A DNA stretch of 64,000 nt from Saccharibacillus sp. O23. Its GTDB lineage: Bacteria > Bacillota > Bacilli > Paenibacillales > Paenibacillaceae. The DNA lies in assembly GCF_002205895.1 (NCBI RefSeq), contig NZ_NJDE01000025.1, positions 124,001-188,000 of the forward strand, read 5' to 3'. This document shows positions 41,766 through 50,026 of this stretch, piece by piece (position 1 is the stretch's first letter; each line of letters begins with the position of its first letter). The notes below the pieces were generated by a model. That model was not told where the DNA came from. It was given only the letters and a program-made list of their open reading frames with translations, and did no database searches. Position numbers and translations under genes: made by a program.

Positions 41766-42209
41766 TCAGCGCGGCCCCCGCATGATCAGGTTGGCCGTTA
41801 CGGGTTTGCGGCCCAGTTCTCTCGCCCAGACGGACAGTTGGCCGATATGGTGAATCTCGTGCGCGATCGCGTGCCGCATTACGTCTCCGTAAGCGAAAAT
41901 ATGCATCCGTTCGTTTTCGAGCTCGTCCGTCCACTGCTCCACGAACGGCCGAACCTCCGCCGCCGCTTCGCTCGACAATCGGCGCGCGTCGGCTAACGAC
42001 CGGTAAACTTCGTAATCGTAATGCTGCTCGGGATCGCCCATCAGTCCGCGAATCCACGCGTGTTCGACGTCGATCACGTGAACCAGCGTCCGCAGAATGC
42101 TGCGCTGCCCGCCGATTCGCTCTTTGAGCAGTTCGGCTTCGGGAATCTCCTCGCACCAATCGAACCATTCTTCCCGCACCAACCAATTATATTCGAACAG
42201 TTTTCGCAT
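41766..42209 (-). CDS. DinB family metal-dependent hydrolase-like protein
   Basis: A protein of 147 residues with the four-helix DinB fold. Candidate metal ligands are H44 in RTLVHVIDVEHAW and H117/H121 in MRHAIAHEIHHIGQLSVW. DinB/YfiT-type enzymes are thought to act in thiol-dependent (bacillithiol) transfer reactions, but the role of this member is not known. It heads the run DinB, DUF2809, membrane protein, small protein, GNAT, which have gaps of at most 30 bases or overlaps. Confidence 0.87.
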   Translation of the reverse strand: MRKLFEYNWLVREEWFDWCEEIPEAELLKERIGGQRSILRTLVHVIDVEHAWIRGLMGDPEQHYDYEVYRSLADARRLSSEAAAEVRPFVEQWTDELENERMHIFAYGDVMRHAIAHEIHHIGQLSVWARELGRKPVTANLIMRGPR

Positions 42210-42318
42210 ATTTTCCTCCAGAGTTCCGGCTTCTTTCTACTCTACCGCCGGGCGGGGCAAAAAGGAAGTTGCTTGGGCCCTAAAGCTTCGCCTATAATGG
42301 CCTGCATGGGAGGGGATC

Positions 42319-42567
42319 ATGGGGACTTTTATCAGTATCATGTTGATCGTCGTGCTTCTGCTGGTTTTCTATAGAGGCTTGCGTTACGGAGTCAATTACC
42401 GCTCCAAAGAAAATTTAGGGCTGCTTGCTGCGGCTTTCGTTTTGACTTGGCTTGATCCGGACTCTGATTTTTTAAATGTGATGAAGCGCATTTTTTACGG
42501 GTTCGTTCTCGTATATATCGTGATGTTCGCAGCTTTATCAGGACGAAAACGCAAAAACGATGTTTAA
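42319..42567 (+). CDS. Small membrane protein (82 aa)
   Basis: An ATG after GGGAGGGGATC gives a product with a hydrophobic N-terminal segment (MGTFISIMLIVVLLLVFYRG), a middle LGLLAAAFVLTWL and a final hydrophobic IFYGFVLVYIVMFAAL, so up to three short helices. It ends in a basic KRKNDV tail. No family is recognised. It is monocistronic between DinB and alkaline phosphatase genes, with a terminator. Confidence 0.75.
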   Translation: MGTFISIMLIVVLLLVFYRGLRYGVNYRSKENLGLLAAAFVLTWLDPDSDFLNVMKRIFYGFVLVYIVMFAALSGRKRKNDV

Positions 42568-42584
42568 GCAGGGATGACTCTCTA

Positions 42585-42627
42585 AAAAGGTTGAAATCGT
42601 ACTCCGGTATGATTTCAGCCTTTTTTG
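42585..42627 (+). terminator. Terminator of the small membrane protein gene
   Basis: AAGGTTGAAATC / GATTTCAGCCTT stem (42587-42598, 42611-42622, one G-T pair) followed by TTTTTT. Confidence 0.85.
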
Positions 42628-42743
42628 CATAGTTTTTACACAACCCGACTTTGCATTTGATACAAGCGAATATACTTGAACATGTGCTCAAACGTTCGCT
42701 TTCGATCGGTCTTTTCTACTTACATAATCAAGGAGGAGTTACA

Positions 42744-44150
42744 TTGAACAGCTTGTTTAAAAAAGGAATTCCCGCCGTGCTCGGCCTGAGCCTCGCGGCC
42801 GCGCCCGTCTTGTTCGGAGCGACGACGCCTAACGCGCCGGCACAAACGCCTACGCCGACCTCCGCTCCCGAAGCGGCCGTGGTCAGCGCTCCGGCAAGCG
42901 GCGAAGTCAAAAACGTCATTTTCCTGATCGGCGACGGCATGGGTCCTTCTTACACGGCCGCTTACCGTTATATGCAGGACAAAGCTTCCACCCCGCTGAT
43001 GGAAAAAACCGCTTTCGATCCGTATCTGGTCGGCATGCAGACGACGTATCCGGAAGACGAACATCAGAACATCACGGACTCCGCTTCGGCAGCCACGGCC
43101 ATGTCGGCGGCGGTCAAGACGTATAACGCGGCGATCGCGGTAGACAACGACAAAACGGAAGTCAAGACCGTGCTCGAACAAGCCAAAGAAAACGGCATGT
43201 CCACGGGTCTTGTCGCCACGTCCGAGATCACGCACGCCACGCCGGCCGCGTTCGGCGCGCATGATATCAGCCGCAAAAACATGGACGCGATCGCCAACGA
43301 TTATTTCGACGAAAAAATCGGCGGACAGCATAAGATCGACGTGCTGCTGGGCGGCGGCAAAAGCAACTTCGTGCGCAAAGACCGCGATCTGACCGCCGAA
43401 TTCAAAAAAGCTGGTTACGGTTATGTCACGGATCGCAAATCGCTGCTCGCGAACAAAGACAAGCAACTGCTCGGTCTGTTCGCGAACGGCGGTCTCGACA
43501 AGATGATCGACCGTACTTCGGCGACGCCGTCGCTGAAAGAAATGACGGGAGCCGCGATCGATCGTCTGAGCCAGAACGACAAAGGCTTCTTCCTGATGGT
43601 CGAAGGCAGCCAGATCGACTGGGCGGGCCATGATAACGACGTGGTCGCCGCGATGAGCGAGATGGACGACTTCGCCAAAGCGTTCCAAGCCGCGATCGAC
43701 TTTGCCAAAAAAGACGGCCATACGCTCGTCGTCGCGACCGCGGACCATTCCACGGGCGGCTTCAGCCTCGGCGCGGACGGCGAATACAACTTCCTCGTTT
43801 CGCCGATCGTCGCTGCCGTTCATACGCCGGACTACATGGCGGCGAAGATCGTCGCGGGCGAATCCGTCGAGAAAGTGCTCTCGCAGAACATCAAGCTCAA
43901 GCTGACGCAGGAAGAACGCGCTTCGGTCAAAAAAGCCGCGCTCAGCAAAGACGTGACCACGATCGACAACGCGATCGAAGAGATCTTCAACAAACGCTCC
44001 TTCACGGGTTGGACGACGGGCGGACATACCGGCGAAGACGTGCCGGTGTACGCGTACGGACCGAGCAGCGAACGGTTCGCCGGTCTGATCGACAACACGG
44101 ACAACGCGAAAGTGATCTTCGAATTGCTGGGCGGCAAACCGACGCGTTGA
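42744..44150 (+). CDS. Secreted alkaline phosphatase
   Basis: The product has 468 residues from TTG (AAGGAGG upstream). Residues 1-35 form a signal peptide, with cleavage likely near APAQ; a Pro/Thr/Ala-rich stretch follows. Catalytic elements of the alkaline phosphatase superfamily are intact: D64 in FLIGDGMG, nucleophile S113 in TDSASAATA, IDWAGHDND (zinc ligands), ATADHSTGGF and the final His in TTGGHTGEDVPVYAYGP. It releases phosphate from esters outside the cell. Phosphate-starvation control is usual; I see no convincing PhoP box. Confidence 0.92.
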   Translation: MNSLFKKGIPAVLGLSLAAAPVLFGATTPNAPAQTPTPTSAPEAAVVSAPASGEVKNVIFLIGDGMGPSYTAAYRYMQDKASTPLMEKTAFDPYLVGMQTTYPEDEHQNITDSASAATAMSAAVKTYNAAIAVDNDKTEVKTVLEQAKENGMSTGLVATSEITHATPAAFGAHDISRKNMDAIANDYFDEKIGGQHKIDVLLGGGKSNFVRKDRDLTAEFKKAGYGYVTDRKSLLANKDKQLLGLFANGGLDKMIDRTSATPSLKEMTGAAIDRLSQNDKGFFLMVEGSQIDWAGHDNDVVAAMSEMDDFAKAFQAAIDFAKKDGHTLVVATADHSTGGFSLGADGEYNFLVSPIVAAVHTPDYMAAKIVAGESVEKVLSQNIKLKLTQEERASVKKAALSKDVTTIDNAIEEIFNKRSFTGWTTGGHTGEDVPVYAYGPSSERFAGLIDNTDNAKVIFELLGGKPTR

Positions 44151-44221
44151 TCGTCAGACGAGCGGCAGTACCTTTTCCGTCTCGGCGAAGCAACATTTTC
44201 TTATCAAGCGTGAACCGGAAT

Positions 44222-44265
44222 CGGGCGTTACGCGGCGAAATTGCCGACGTAACGCCCAATTTTTC
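44222..44265 (+). terminator. Terminator of the alkaline phosphatase gene
   Basis: GGGCGTTACG / CGTAACGCCC stem (44223-44232, 44248-44257) with inner CGGC/GCCG and a T run after 44259. Confidence 0.85.
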
Positions 44266-44275
44266 GGTCTTTCGG

Positions 44276-44926
44276 TCAGGCACGCGGTCTGCGGCGGCTG
44301 CGGCGGCGCCGGAGGCCCAGCCAGGTTAAGGCCGAGACGATCGCGGCGACGAACGCCAATATCATCCATAGATAGGCGCGAAACCGGTCTCCGGGCGAAG
44401 ATCCGGCCAACGGGTCGGACGGTTCGCCGAGTTTCTGCAAGATGTCGGGTCGCGAGTCTTCCTCGTATAATGCATTGCCCGAACAAAGGCTGGTGATCAG
44501 TTTGGCTCCGTCGCGCTTCGCCAATACGATATAACGGTATCCTTCTTGAAAATTCACGCCGCAGGACTCCGTAGCGGTCCCGCTCTCGACCGTGACTTTC
44601 TCGTATACGTCGCCTTTCCACGCTTGATCGACTTCGAATTCGTGATCGTAGCGATCCTCGCCCGAATACGAACCTGTCAGGTTCAGCAGCGATTTGGTCT
44701 TTTTGACTAACGTGCCCGAGAAGATCAGATCGGCGAACTCGATTTGCTCGTTCCCGTTCGGATCGAATGCGCAGCTGCACGCGTACGCTTTTTGGGGAGC
44801 GGCCGTCAATCCTCCGACGATTCCGGTTACGACGAGCAGCATGCCGAGCAGCAGCAGAACGGCCCGAACGCCTGCGCTGGACTGCCTTTTCCTGCGGCCT
44901 GCGGACGCGCGCCCGATTTTTCGCAA
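44276..44926 (-). CDS. TIMP/netrin-like domain secreted protein
   Basis: A protein of 216 residues. A basic N-terminus, a hydrophobic segment (about 22-40) and cleavage before YACSC expose an N-terminal Cys-x-Cys on the mature protein, the hallmark of tissue-inhibitor-of-metalloproteinase-like (NTR) folds. CSCAFDPNGNEQIEFADLIFSGTLV, VDQAWKGDVYEKVTVESGTATESCGVNF, and SLCSGNALYEE fit this family. A C-terminal hydrophobic helix (about 183-205) and a polybasic tail would anchor it in the membrane. Bacterial members have no proven protease target. Confidence 0.85.
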   Translation of the reverse strand: MRKIGRASAGRRKRQSSAGVRAVLLLLGMLLVVTGIVGGLTAAPQKAYACSCAFDPNGNEQIEFADLIFSGTLVKKTKSLLNLTGSYSGEDRYDHEFEVDQAWKGDVYEKVTVESGTATESCGVNFQEGYRYIVLAKRDGAKLITSLCSGNALYEEDSRPDILQKLGEPSDPLAGSSPGDRFRAYLWMILAFVAAIVSALTWLGLRRRRSRRRPRA

Positions 44927-44971
44927 ATCTTCCGCCTCCTTATCCCGAAAGCTTGTTTTCTACTAAACGCC

Positions 44972-45000
44972 AAAAAGGAGGCGCAAGTTGCGCCTCCTTC
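44972..45000 (-). terminator. Terminator of the VanZ operon
   Basis: AAGGAGGCGC / GCGCCTCCTT stem (44975-44984, 44990-44999) followed on the minus strand by TTTTTGG. Ends the hypothetical gene stopping at 45015. Confidence 0.88.
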
Positions 45001-45014
45001 TTCATTTATCCTTT

Positions 45015-45599
45015 TTACCACAAAGATTCCAGCCATTCGCGGCGCTTGTCCGGCTCCTTACGCTCGAACAGATCCGCCGGGATCTGGATCTCGTCCCCGA
45101 AAGCGATATTGATCGTCCGCAGTTCATAGACATGACCGTCTTCCCAAGCATGACGCCCGTTGATCGTCACCCGTCCGTATTCGCCGGCCGATAATTCGAA
45201 CGCGGTCTGCTCCAGAAGTTCGCTCCGGCCGTTCGTGCGGACCGGCTTGCCGAATTCCGGCACGTAACGCAGCCGGACGCGCAGCCGATCGCCTCGCAGA
45301 TCCGTCAGCACGCCCGCAAGCAGGCGCTCGTCGACCGGACGCCCCGTTTCGGGCATCGAGAGCCGAAGCGCTTCGTTTTGCAGCGGCAGGAAGCCTTCCG
45401 TCGTCTGCCGGAACGCCAGCCGATGCAGCAGGATGCCGCCGGACTCCGTTCGCTCCGGCGCAGGTTCGCCGCCTCGCGGGCGAAGTTCCTGCGGCACGGG
45501 CAGCGCATAAGCTTTCGGATGCCGGCTGCGGGGCGAAGCATACGGTTCGCCCCGCGTTTCTTTGCTCCAACGGAGCAGAATCGTCTGGATCGCGATCAT
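45015..45599 (-). CDS. Hypothetical protein, downstream of VanZ
   Basis: A protein of 194 residues, no signal peptide or membrane helix. It has a variable N-terminal part with Arg/Pro/Glu-rich stretch (about 15-55) and a beta-rich remainder (RLRVRLRYVPEFGKPVRTN, GEYGRVTINGRHAWEDGHVYELRTINIAFGDE). I do not recognise a family. The ATG lies four bases after the VanZ stop, with GGAAG as ribosome-binding site, so the two are co-translated. Confidence 0.75.
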   Translation of the reverse strand: MIAIQTILLRWSKETRGEPYASPRSRHPKAYALPVPQELRPRGGEPAPERTESGGILLHRLAFRQTTEGFLPLQNEALRLSMPETGRPVDERLLAGVLTDLRGDRLRVRLRYVPEFGKPVRTNGRSELLEQTAFELSAGEYGRVTINGRHAWEDGHVYELRTINIAFGDEIQIPADLFERKEPDKRREWLESLW

Positions 45600-45603
45600 C
45601 GGG

Positions 45604-46131
45604 TTATCTTCCTTTCTGCTTCCGCTGCGGCTGCCGGACGCGTCCCGGCTGCGCCGAATAGGCGCGCGCAGCGGCTCGTCCGCCTCGCTTGACGGCCGGA
45701 CCGCCGAGTATCCGGTACGCGATATACCCGATCGTCGCGCCGACGCCGTTCAAGATCAGATCGTCGATATCCGCCACGCCTGCTCCCAATACGCCTTGAG
45801 CCAGCTCCAACGCCAGAATCAACAGCAGGAAGCGCCCGAGGAATCCGAAATAATTTCGGCAGCGGCGAAACAGCACCGGCAGCAGCACGCCGAACGGGAT
45901 AAAGACCGCTACGTTGCCGACCAGATTAATGAACGGCGCCCGGATATTGTCCCAGTCCGCCGAACGCGCGAACAGCCGAATCGTCTCGAACGGCACGATA
46001 TTATAACGGAATTCCCCACTGAGGTGCGCCGAGCGGCCGAATCCCCAGAACATCATATAGAGCAGAAGTCCTCCGTAACCCAGCAGCACCAGCAGAGCCA
46101 GCAGCTTGACGAAGACTTTTTTGGCTTTCAT
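45604..46131 (-). CDS. VanZ family membrane protein
   Basis: A protein of 175 residues with about four hydrophobic segments (7-28, 60-84, 95-110, 125-145). It carries the VanZ pattern YNIVPFETIRLF, NLVGNVAVFIPFGVLLPVLF, LALELAQGVLG and the family signature ADIDDLILNGVGATIGYIAY. VanZ confers low-level teicoplanin resistance in enterococci; housekeeping homologues have no defined role, so the name is by family only. AGGGG precedes the ATG, and the gene starts 12 bases after the dehydrogenase stop. Confidence 0.9.
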   Translation of the reverse strand: MKAKKVFVKLLALLVLLGYGGLLLYMMFWGFGRSAHLSGEFRYNIVPFETIRLFARSADWDNIRAPFINLVGNVAVFIPFGVLLPVLFRRCRNYFGFLGRFLLLILALELAQGVLGAGVADIDDLILNGVGATIGYIAYRILGGPAVKRGGRAAARAYSAQPGRVRQPQRKQKGR

Positions 46132-46143
46132 GCACGCAACCCC

Positions 46144-47028
46144 TTATTTTCCGTTCTCCGCGCCGCGCTCTTTCAGTTCCAACCATACGGCGGCCATATC
46201 CAGTTCGCCTTTGCCGCTTCGCACGGCGTCCGCATAAGTACGGTCTACGGCTTCGGCCAACGGCAGATCGAGACCTTCGCGCTTCGCTTCCGCCGTCAGC
46301 AGACCCAGATCTTTCGAGAGCAGGCTGACCATAAAGGCGGCCGGGAACTCTTCGCTGATCCACATCTCTTTTTTCGCGGCGAGCATCGGGGTATTCACCG
46401 CCGATTCCCCGATCATTTCGATCAATTGTTCGCGGCGAAGCCCCGCCTGCTCTCCGATCAGCAGTGCTTCCGAGATGCCCTGCGCCATCACGCCGAGCAG
46501 CAGATTGATCGACAGTTTCGCCGAACTGCCCGCGCCCACGCCGCCGAAATGCAGCGTTTTTTTGCCCAGAATCTCGAAGAACGGCTGCGCCTTCGCGATC
46601 GCTTCTTCCGTTCCGCCGGCCAAGATCACGAGCTGTCCGTTTTCCGCCGGGCCGACCGAACCGGATACGGGCGCGTCGACGTAGACGCCTCCGGCCGATT
46701 CGATCCGGCGCGCGAATTCCCGCGCTTCTTCCGGCGAGATCGTGCTCATGTTTACGACGGTCATTCCCGGTTTCAACCCTGCAAGCAGGCCTTCTTCGCT
46801 TTCCAACACCGCTTCGACGGCGGAGCCTTTGGTCAGCATCACGAATACCGCTTCCGCGCCCTGCAGCGCTTCCCGAGGAGACGAAACGATCTTCGCGCCT
46901 TCCGCTTGCAGCGGCAGCGCTTTTTCCCGGGTTCGATTGTAGACGTTCACCGAATGACCGGCTTTCAGCAGATTGCGCGCCATCGGCACGCCCATGTATC
47001 CGGTTCCGATCCAAGCCAATTGCGCCAT
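46144..47028 (-). CDS. Beta-hydroxyacid dehydrogenase (3-hydroxyisobutyrate dehydrogenase-like)
   Basis: A protein of 294 residues: Rossmann motif AWIGTGYMGVPMARNLLKAG at the start, NMSTISPEEA, substrate motif DAPVSGSVGPAENGQL, the catalytic Lys in GAGSSAKLSINLL, and a helical C-terminal dimer domain (KDLGLLTAEA). This fits the NAD(P)-dependent 3-hydroxyisobutyrate / tartronate-semialdehyde / glyoxylate reductase family; the precise substrate is undetermined. The ATG at 47028 follows AAAGGAGCGTGG. First gene of the operon with VanZ and a hypothetical protein. Confidence 0.9.
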   Translation of the reverse strand: MAQLAWIGTGYMGVPMARNLLKAGHSVNVYNRTREKALPLQAEGAKIVSSPREALQGAEAVFVMLTKGSAVEAVLESEEGLLAGLKPGMTVVNMSTISPEEAREFARRIESAGGVYVDAPVSGSVGPAENGQLVILAGGTEEAIAKAQPFFEILGKKTLHFGGVGAGSSAKLSINLLLGVMAQGISEALLIGEQAGLRREQLIEMIGESAVNTPMLAAKKEMWISEEFPAAFMVSLLSKDLGLLTAEAKREGLDLPLAEAVDRTYADAVRSGKGELDMAAVWLELKERGAENGK

Positions 47029-47157
47029 AGTCGTTCCACGCTCCTTTGTCGATAAGACTCTTTGTTGTTCCTCACACCTACGTACCTTAGCATACCGCAA
47101 TCCCCGAGAGGAGTCATGTTCGGCGCCTCTCTTGCGCGCCGCACGGCTCGAAGAACG

Positions 47158-47187
47158 CCAAAAACGCTTCCCCGCAGGGAAGCGTCT
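47158..47187 (-). terminator. Terminator of thrC
   Basis: ACGCTTCCC / GGGAAGCGT stem (47164-47172, 47177-47185) with TTTTTGG on the minus strand, 25 bases past the thrC stop. Confidence 0.88.
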
Positions 47188-47211
47188 TGGATCGGCTTCG
47201 ATATTCGATGT

Positions 47212-48630
47212 TTACGGCTTGCTTACCGCGTCGCCCGCGAAAAAGACTTCGAGCTGACGCGTCACTTCGGCTTTATCATTGTCGATGACCGTCTGGTATT
47301 GGTCTTTGGCGACCAATTCCGCGATCTCGACCGGGAACTCCTGCGTGATATCCAGCAGGCGGATCGCTTCGTCGAACTTCGCCGGATGCGCGGTCGCGAA
47401 CGAAACGGTCACTTCGCCGTCTTCGGTGAACGCTTCGGAAGCCGCTACGCCGCAGGCGGTATGCGGATCGAGCAGATAGCCGGTCTCCGAACGGTATTTG
47501 CCGATCAGCTCCAGATTCTGCTCGTTGGTCGCGCCGAGCGCTTGGAACTCTTCCTGCACGCGCTTGAGCAGCTCGCCGTCCACGACGATCTTGCCTTCGC
47601 TCGCCAGTTTGCCCATATATTCGCGTACCTGCGCGGAATCTTCGCCGAGCAGATAATACAGATAACGTTCGAAGTTGCTCGCGACTTGAATGTCCATCGA
47701 CGGGCTGTGCGTTTTGCGGAACTCGCCCGGTTGGTATTCGCCCGTGGTCACGAAGCGCTCCAAGATATTATTTTCGTTCGTAGCGATGATCAGCTTGTGG
47801 ATCGGCAGGCCCATCTTTTTGCCGAGATACCCCGAGAAGATGTTGCCGAAGTTGCCCGAAGGCACGCTGACGTTGATCTTTTTCGACGCGTCGCCGATCT
47901 GCTCGACCGCGCGGAAGTAGGCATAGAAATAATAAACGGTCTGCGCCAGAATCCGCACGAAGTTGATCGAGTTGATCGCGCGCAGATGATATCGGCTTTT
48001 GAACGCAAGATCCGAGAACAGCTCTTTGATGATCCGCTGGCAGTCGTCGAACGTGCCTTTGACGGACAGATTGAGGACGTTCTCGTCGTTGACCGTCGTC
48101 ATCTGAAGCTCCTGCACTTTGCTGACTTTCTCGTGCGGATGCAGGATGCAGATCTTGATGCCTTCTTTGCCGCGCACGCCTTGGATCGCCGCCGCGCCCG
48201 TATCGCCGGACGTTGCGCCCAGAATATGAATGATCTCGCCGCGCGTCTTCGAGACGTACGAGTAGAATTCGCCCATGAATTGCAGGGCTACGTCTTTGAA
48301 CGCGAACGTCGGGCCGTGGAACAGCTCCAGAATGTACAGGGAGTCGTTCAGTTTGCGTACCGGCGCCACTTCGGGATCGCGGAACGTCGCGTAGCTGGCG
48401 TCGACCAACCGCTTCAGGTCTTCCTGCGGAATCTCGCCGTTCGCGTAGAGAGAGAAAATTTCGATAAACAAGTCGCGGAAACCGAGCTGCTGCCATTGTT
48501 TCAGCGTTTCTTCGGATACGGTCGGAATGCTCTCCGGCACCATCAATCCGCCGTCTTCGCCCAGTCCCATCAGGACGGTATCGACAAATCCTTTCGGTTC
48601 GACTTGACCTCTTGTACTGATGTAGTTCAT
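47212..48630 (-). CDS. thrC: Threonine synthase
   Basis: A 472-residue PLP enzyme of the long (ThrC2) type. It starts MNYISTRGQ, with the PLP-binding Lys K112 in HGPTFAFKDVALQF, the phosphate loop GATSGDTGAA, SVPSGNFGNIFSGYLGKKMGLP and DPHTACGVAA near the C-terminus. It converts O-phospho-L-homoserine to threonine. I chose ATG at 48630 (GGGGGCTTACG upstream) since the upstream in-frame extension is not family-like. It is isolated; the homoserine genes are not in the window. No riboswitch is visible in the 127-base leader. Confidence 0.93.
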   Translation of the reverse strand: MNYISTRGQVEPKGFVDTVLMGLGEDGGLMVPESIPTVSEETLKQWQQLGFRDLFIEIFSLYANGEIPQEDLKRLVDASYATFRDPEVAPVRKLNDSLYILELFHGPTFAFKDVALQFMGEFYSYVSKTRGEIIHILGATSGDTGAAAIQGVRGKEGIKICILHPHEKVSKVQELQMTTVNDENVLNLSVKGTFDDCQRIIKELFSDLAFKSRYHLRAINSINFVRILAQTVYYFYAYFRAVEQIGDASKKINVSVPSGNFGNIFSGYLGKKMGLPIHKLIIATNENNILERFVTTGEYQPGEFRKTHSPSMDIQVASNFERYLYYLLGEDSAQVREYMGKLASEGKIVVDGELLKRVQEEFQALGATNEQNLELIGKYRSETGYLLDPHTACGVAASEAFTEDGEVTVSFATAHPAKFDEAIRLLDITQEFPVEIAELVAKDQYQTVIDNDKAEVTRQLEVFFAGDAVSKP

Positions 48631-48757
48631 CGTAAGCCCCCAGTGATCGAAATTGTTAGGATCGCGTAGACGCGAATTTATTTGTACAATCATACCCCGA
48701 AACCGACATGCGATGACAGTCTTTTTTTGCATTTTCGTTCAAAAAAACACTTGCCGC

Positions 48758-49267
48758 TTAGCGCCCAGGCGGATCGCCGTCGTAATATTGTCCGCCTGCC
48801 GCGTACAGCTCCTCGACGATCCGCTTGAGTTCTTTCTGGCGGTACAGAATGAACGCCCGCATATATCTTCGAAGCACGAGCTTGTCGAACAGGCGTCCGA
48901 CCGTTCCCAGCGGCGAAGCGAATTCCAGCACGTCGCGCACGCACGTCCCTTCTTCGCCTTCGCTAAACTCGTGTCGATGGATCATATAGCGAAACGCGCC
49001 CTGCCGCATCTCGTCGACGAAAAAGGAAGGACGTTCGTACTGTTCCACGACCGAAACCAATCGCTGCCGCACGCCGAAATGCACCGCTTCGAACACGACC
49101 GTTTCTCCTTTTTCCATAAGTCCCGTCATTCTTCCGCCAGGCAGCGTTCGCTCTCGGGTCTGCGGCCAGACCGTCCGAGGATGCAATCCGACGTCGCGCG
49201 CCGCGTCGAAACAAACGTCGATCGGCGCACGCACCCAGATTTCTTCCGTTACTCTTGCGATGGACAA
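48758..49267 (-). CDS. SRPBCC (START-like) ligand-binding protein
   Basis: A protein of 169 residues starting at TTG (AGGGGAGG upstream). The helix-grip pattern is evident: EIWVRAPIDVCFDAARDVGLHPRTV at the start, VVFEAVHFGVRQRLVSVVEQYERPSFFVDEM, RYMIHRHEFSEGEEGTCVRDVLEFASPLGTVGRLFDKLVLRRYM, then a C-terminal helix. This is typical for SRPBCC/polyketide-cyclase-like proteins of Bacillales, which bind hydrophobic ligands. No ligand or partner is indicated by its neighbours. Confidence 0.85.
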   Translation of the reverse strand: MSIARVTEEIWVRAPIDVCFDAARDVGLHPRTVWPQTRERTLPGGRMTGLMEKGETVVFEAVHFGVRQRLVSVVEQYERPSFFVDEMRQGAFRYMIHRHEFSEGEEGTCVRDVLEFASPLGTVGRLFDKLVLRRYMRAFILYRQKELKRIVEELYAAGGQYYDGDPPGR

Positions 49268-49308
49268 CAGTCCTCCCCTTATAGACTTTCATACGCTGAT
49301 CTTTCTAC

Positions 49309-49341
49309 AAAAAAAGAATACGGGAAGTTCCCGTATTCTTC
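49309..49341 (-). terminator. Terminator of the short-chain dehydrogenase gene
   Basis: GAATACGGGAA / TTCCCGTATTC stem (49316-49326, 49328-49338) followed on the minus strand by TTTTTTTT. Confidence 0.88.
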
Positions 49342-49346
49342 GCCGA

Positions 49347-49955
49347 TTATCCGTATACGTAATAGGTTCGCCCGGTTTCGATGCCGAGCACGCTGCGCAC
49401 GAACGCGTTCGCGACTTTGTCGGCCGGCACCGGATCGAATCCTTTGAAGTAATCCGCGTATTTCTCGGCCGATTCCGTCAGCACCGTCGGACTGACCGAA
49501 TTCAGCCGGATGCCGCGCGGCAGTTCGAACGCCGCCGCATGCACGAAAGCGTCGATCGCCCCGTTCACCATCGAACTGGAAGCGCCGCGCGCGATCGGAT
49601 AATCTTTGAGGATGCCGCTGACCAGCGTGAAGCTGCCTTTGGCGTTCAGCCGATGCTGCCCGATCAAAACCGTATTGACCTGCCCGAGCAGCTTGCCGTT
49701 GACGCTCGTGAGATTATCTTCCGGCTTCAATTCCGGCAGCGCCGCGTAATGGGTCGCTCCTGCCGCTACCACCACATGATCCAGTTCCCCGATCTCGGCG
49801 AACAGCGTGGCGATGCTGGCCGGATCGGTCATATCGAACTTGTAGTCTCCGCTTGTCCGTCCGGCCGTGATCACGTTGATTCCTTGCTCTCTCAATTTGG
49901 CGACGACCGCTTGTCCGATCGTGCCGTGTCCTCCGATGACCAATGCTTTTGCCAT
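49347..49955 (-). CDS. Short-chain dehydrogenase-like protein lacking the Tyr-Lys pair
   Basis: A protein of 202 residues with cofactor motif VIGGHGTIGQAV (GxxGxxG), DMTDPAS and VVAAGATHYA. At the position where YxxxK is expected the sequence reads GASSSMVNGAIDAF, so both catalytic residues are replaced. The closing region LPRGIRLNSVSPTVLTESAEKY is well conserved. The absence is normal for a small SDR subfamily (PRK07578 style) with unproven activity. Start ATG follows AGGAGGGA. Confidence 0.86.
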   Translation of the reverse strand: MAKALVIGGHGTIGQAVVAKLREQGINVITAGRTSGDYKFDMTDPASIATLFAEIGELDHVVVAAGATHYAALPELKPEDNLTSVNGKLLGQVNTVLIGQHRLNAKGSFTLVSGILKDYPIARGASSSMVNGAIDAFVHAAAFELPRGIRLNSVSPTVLTESAEKYADYFKGFDPVPADKVANAFVRSVLGIETGRTYYVYG

Positions 49956-50026
49956 TCGTATTCCCTCCTGTCAATACTGCGAGAAATGTGCCGTTATTCG
50001 ATCTTTACCCATTTGACCCTGCCTCC

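Noticed and set aside
42620-42743. Pho box upstream of the alkaline phosphatase gene
   Set aside because: Only one loose TTTACACA-like element; no repeated TTAACA-type sequence at the correct spacing.
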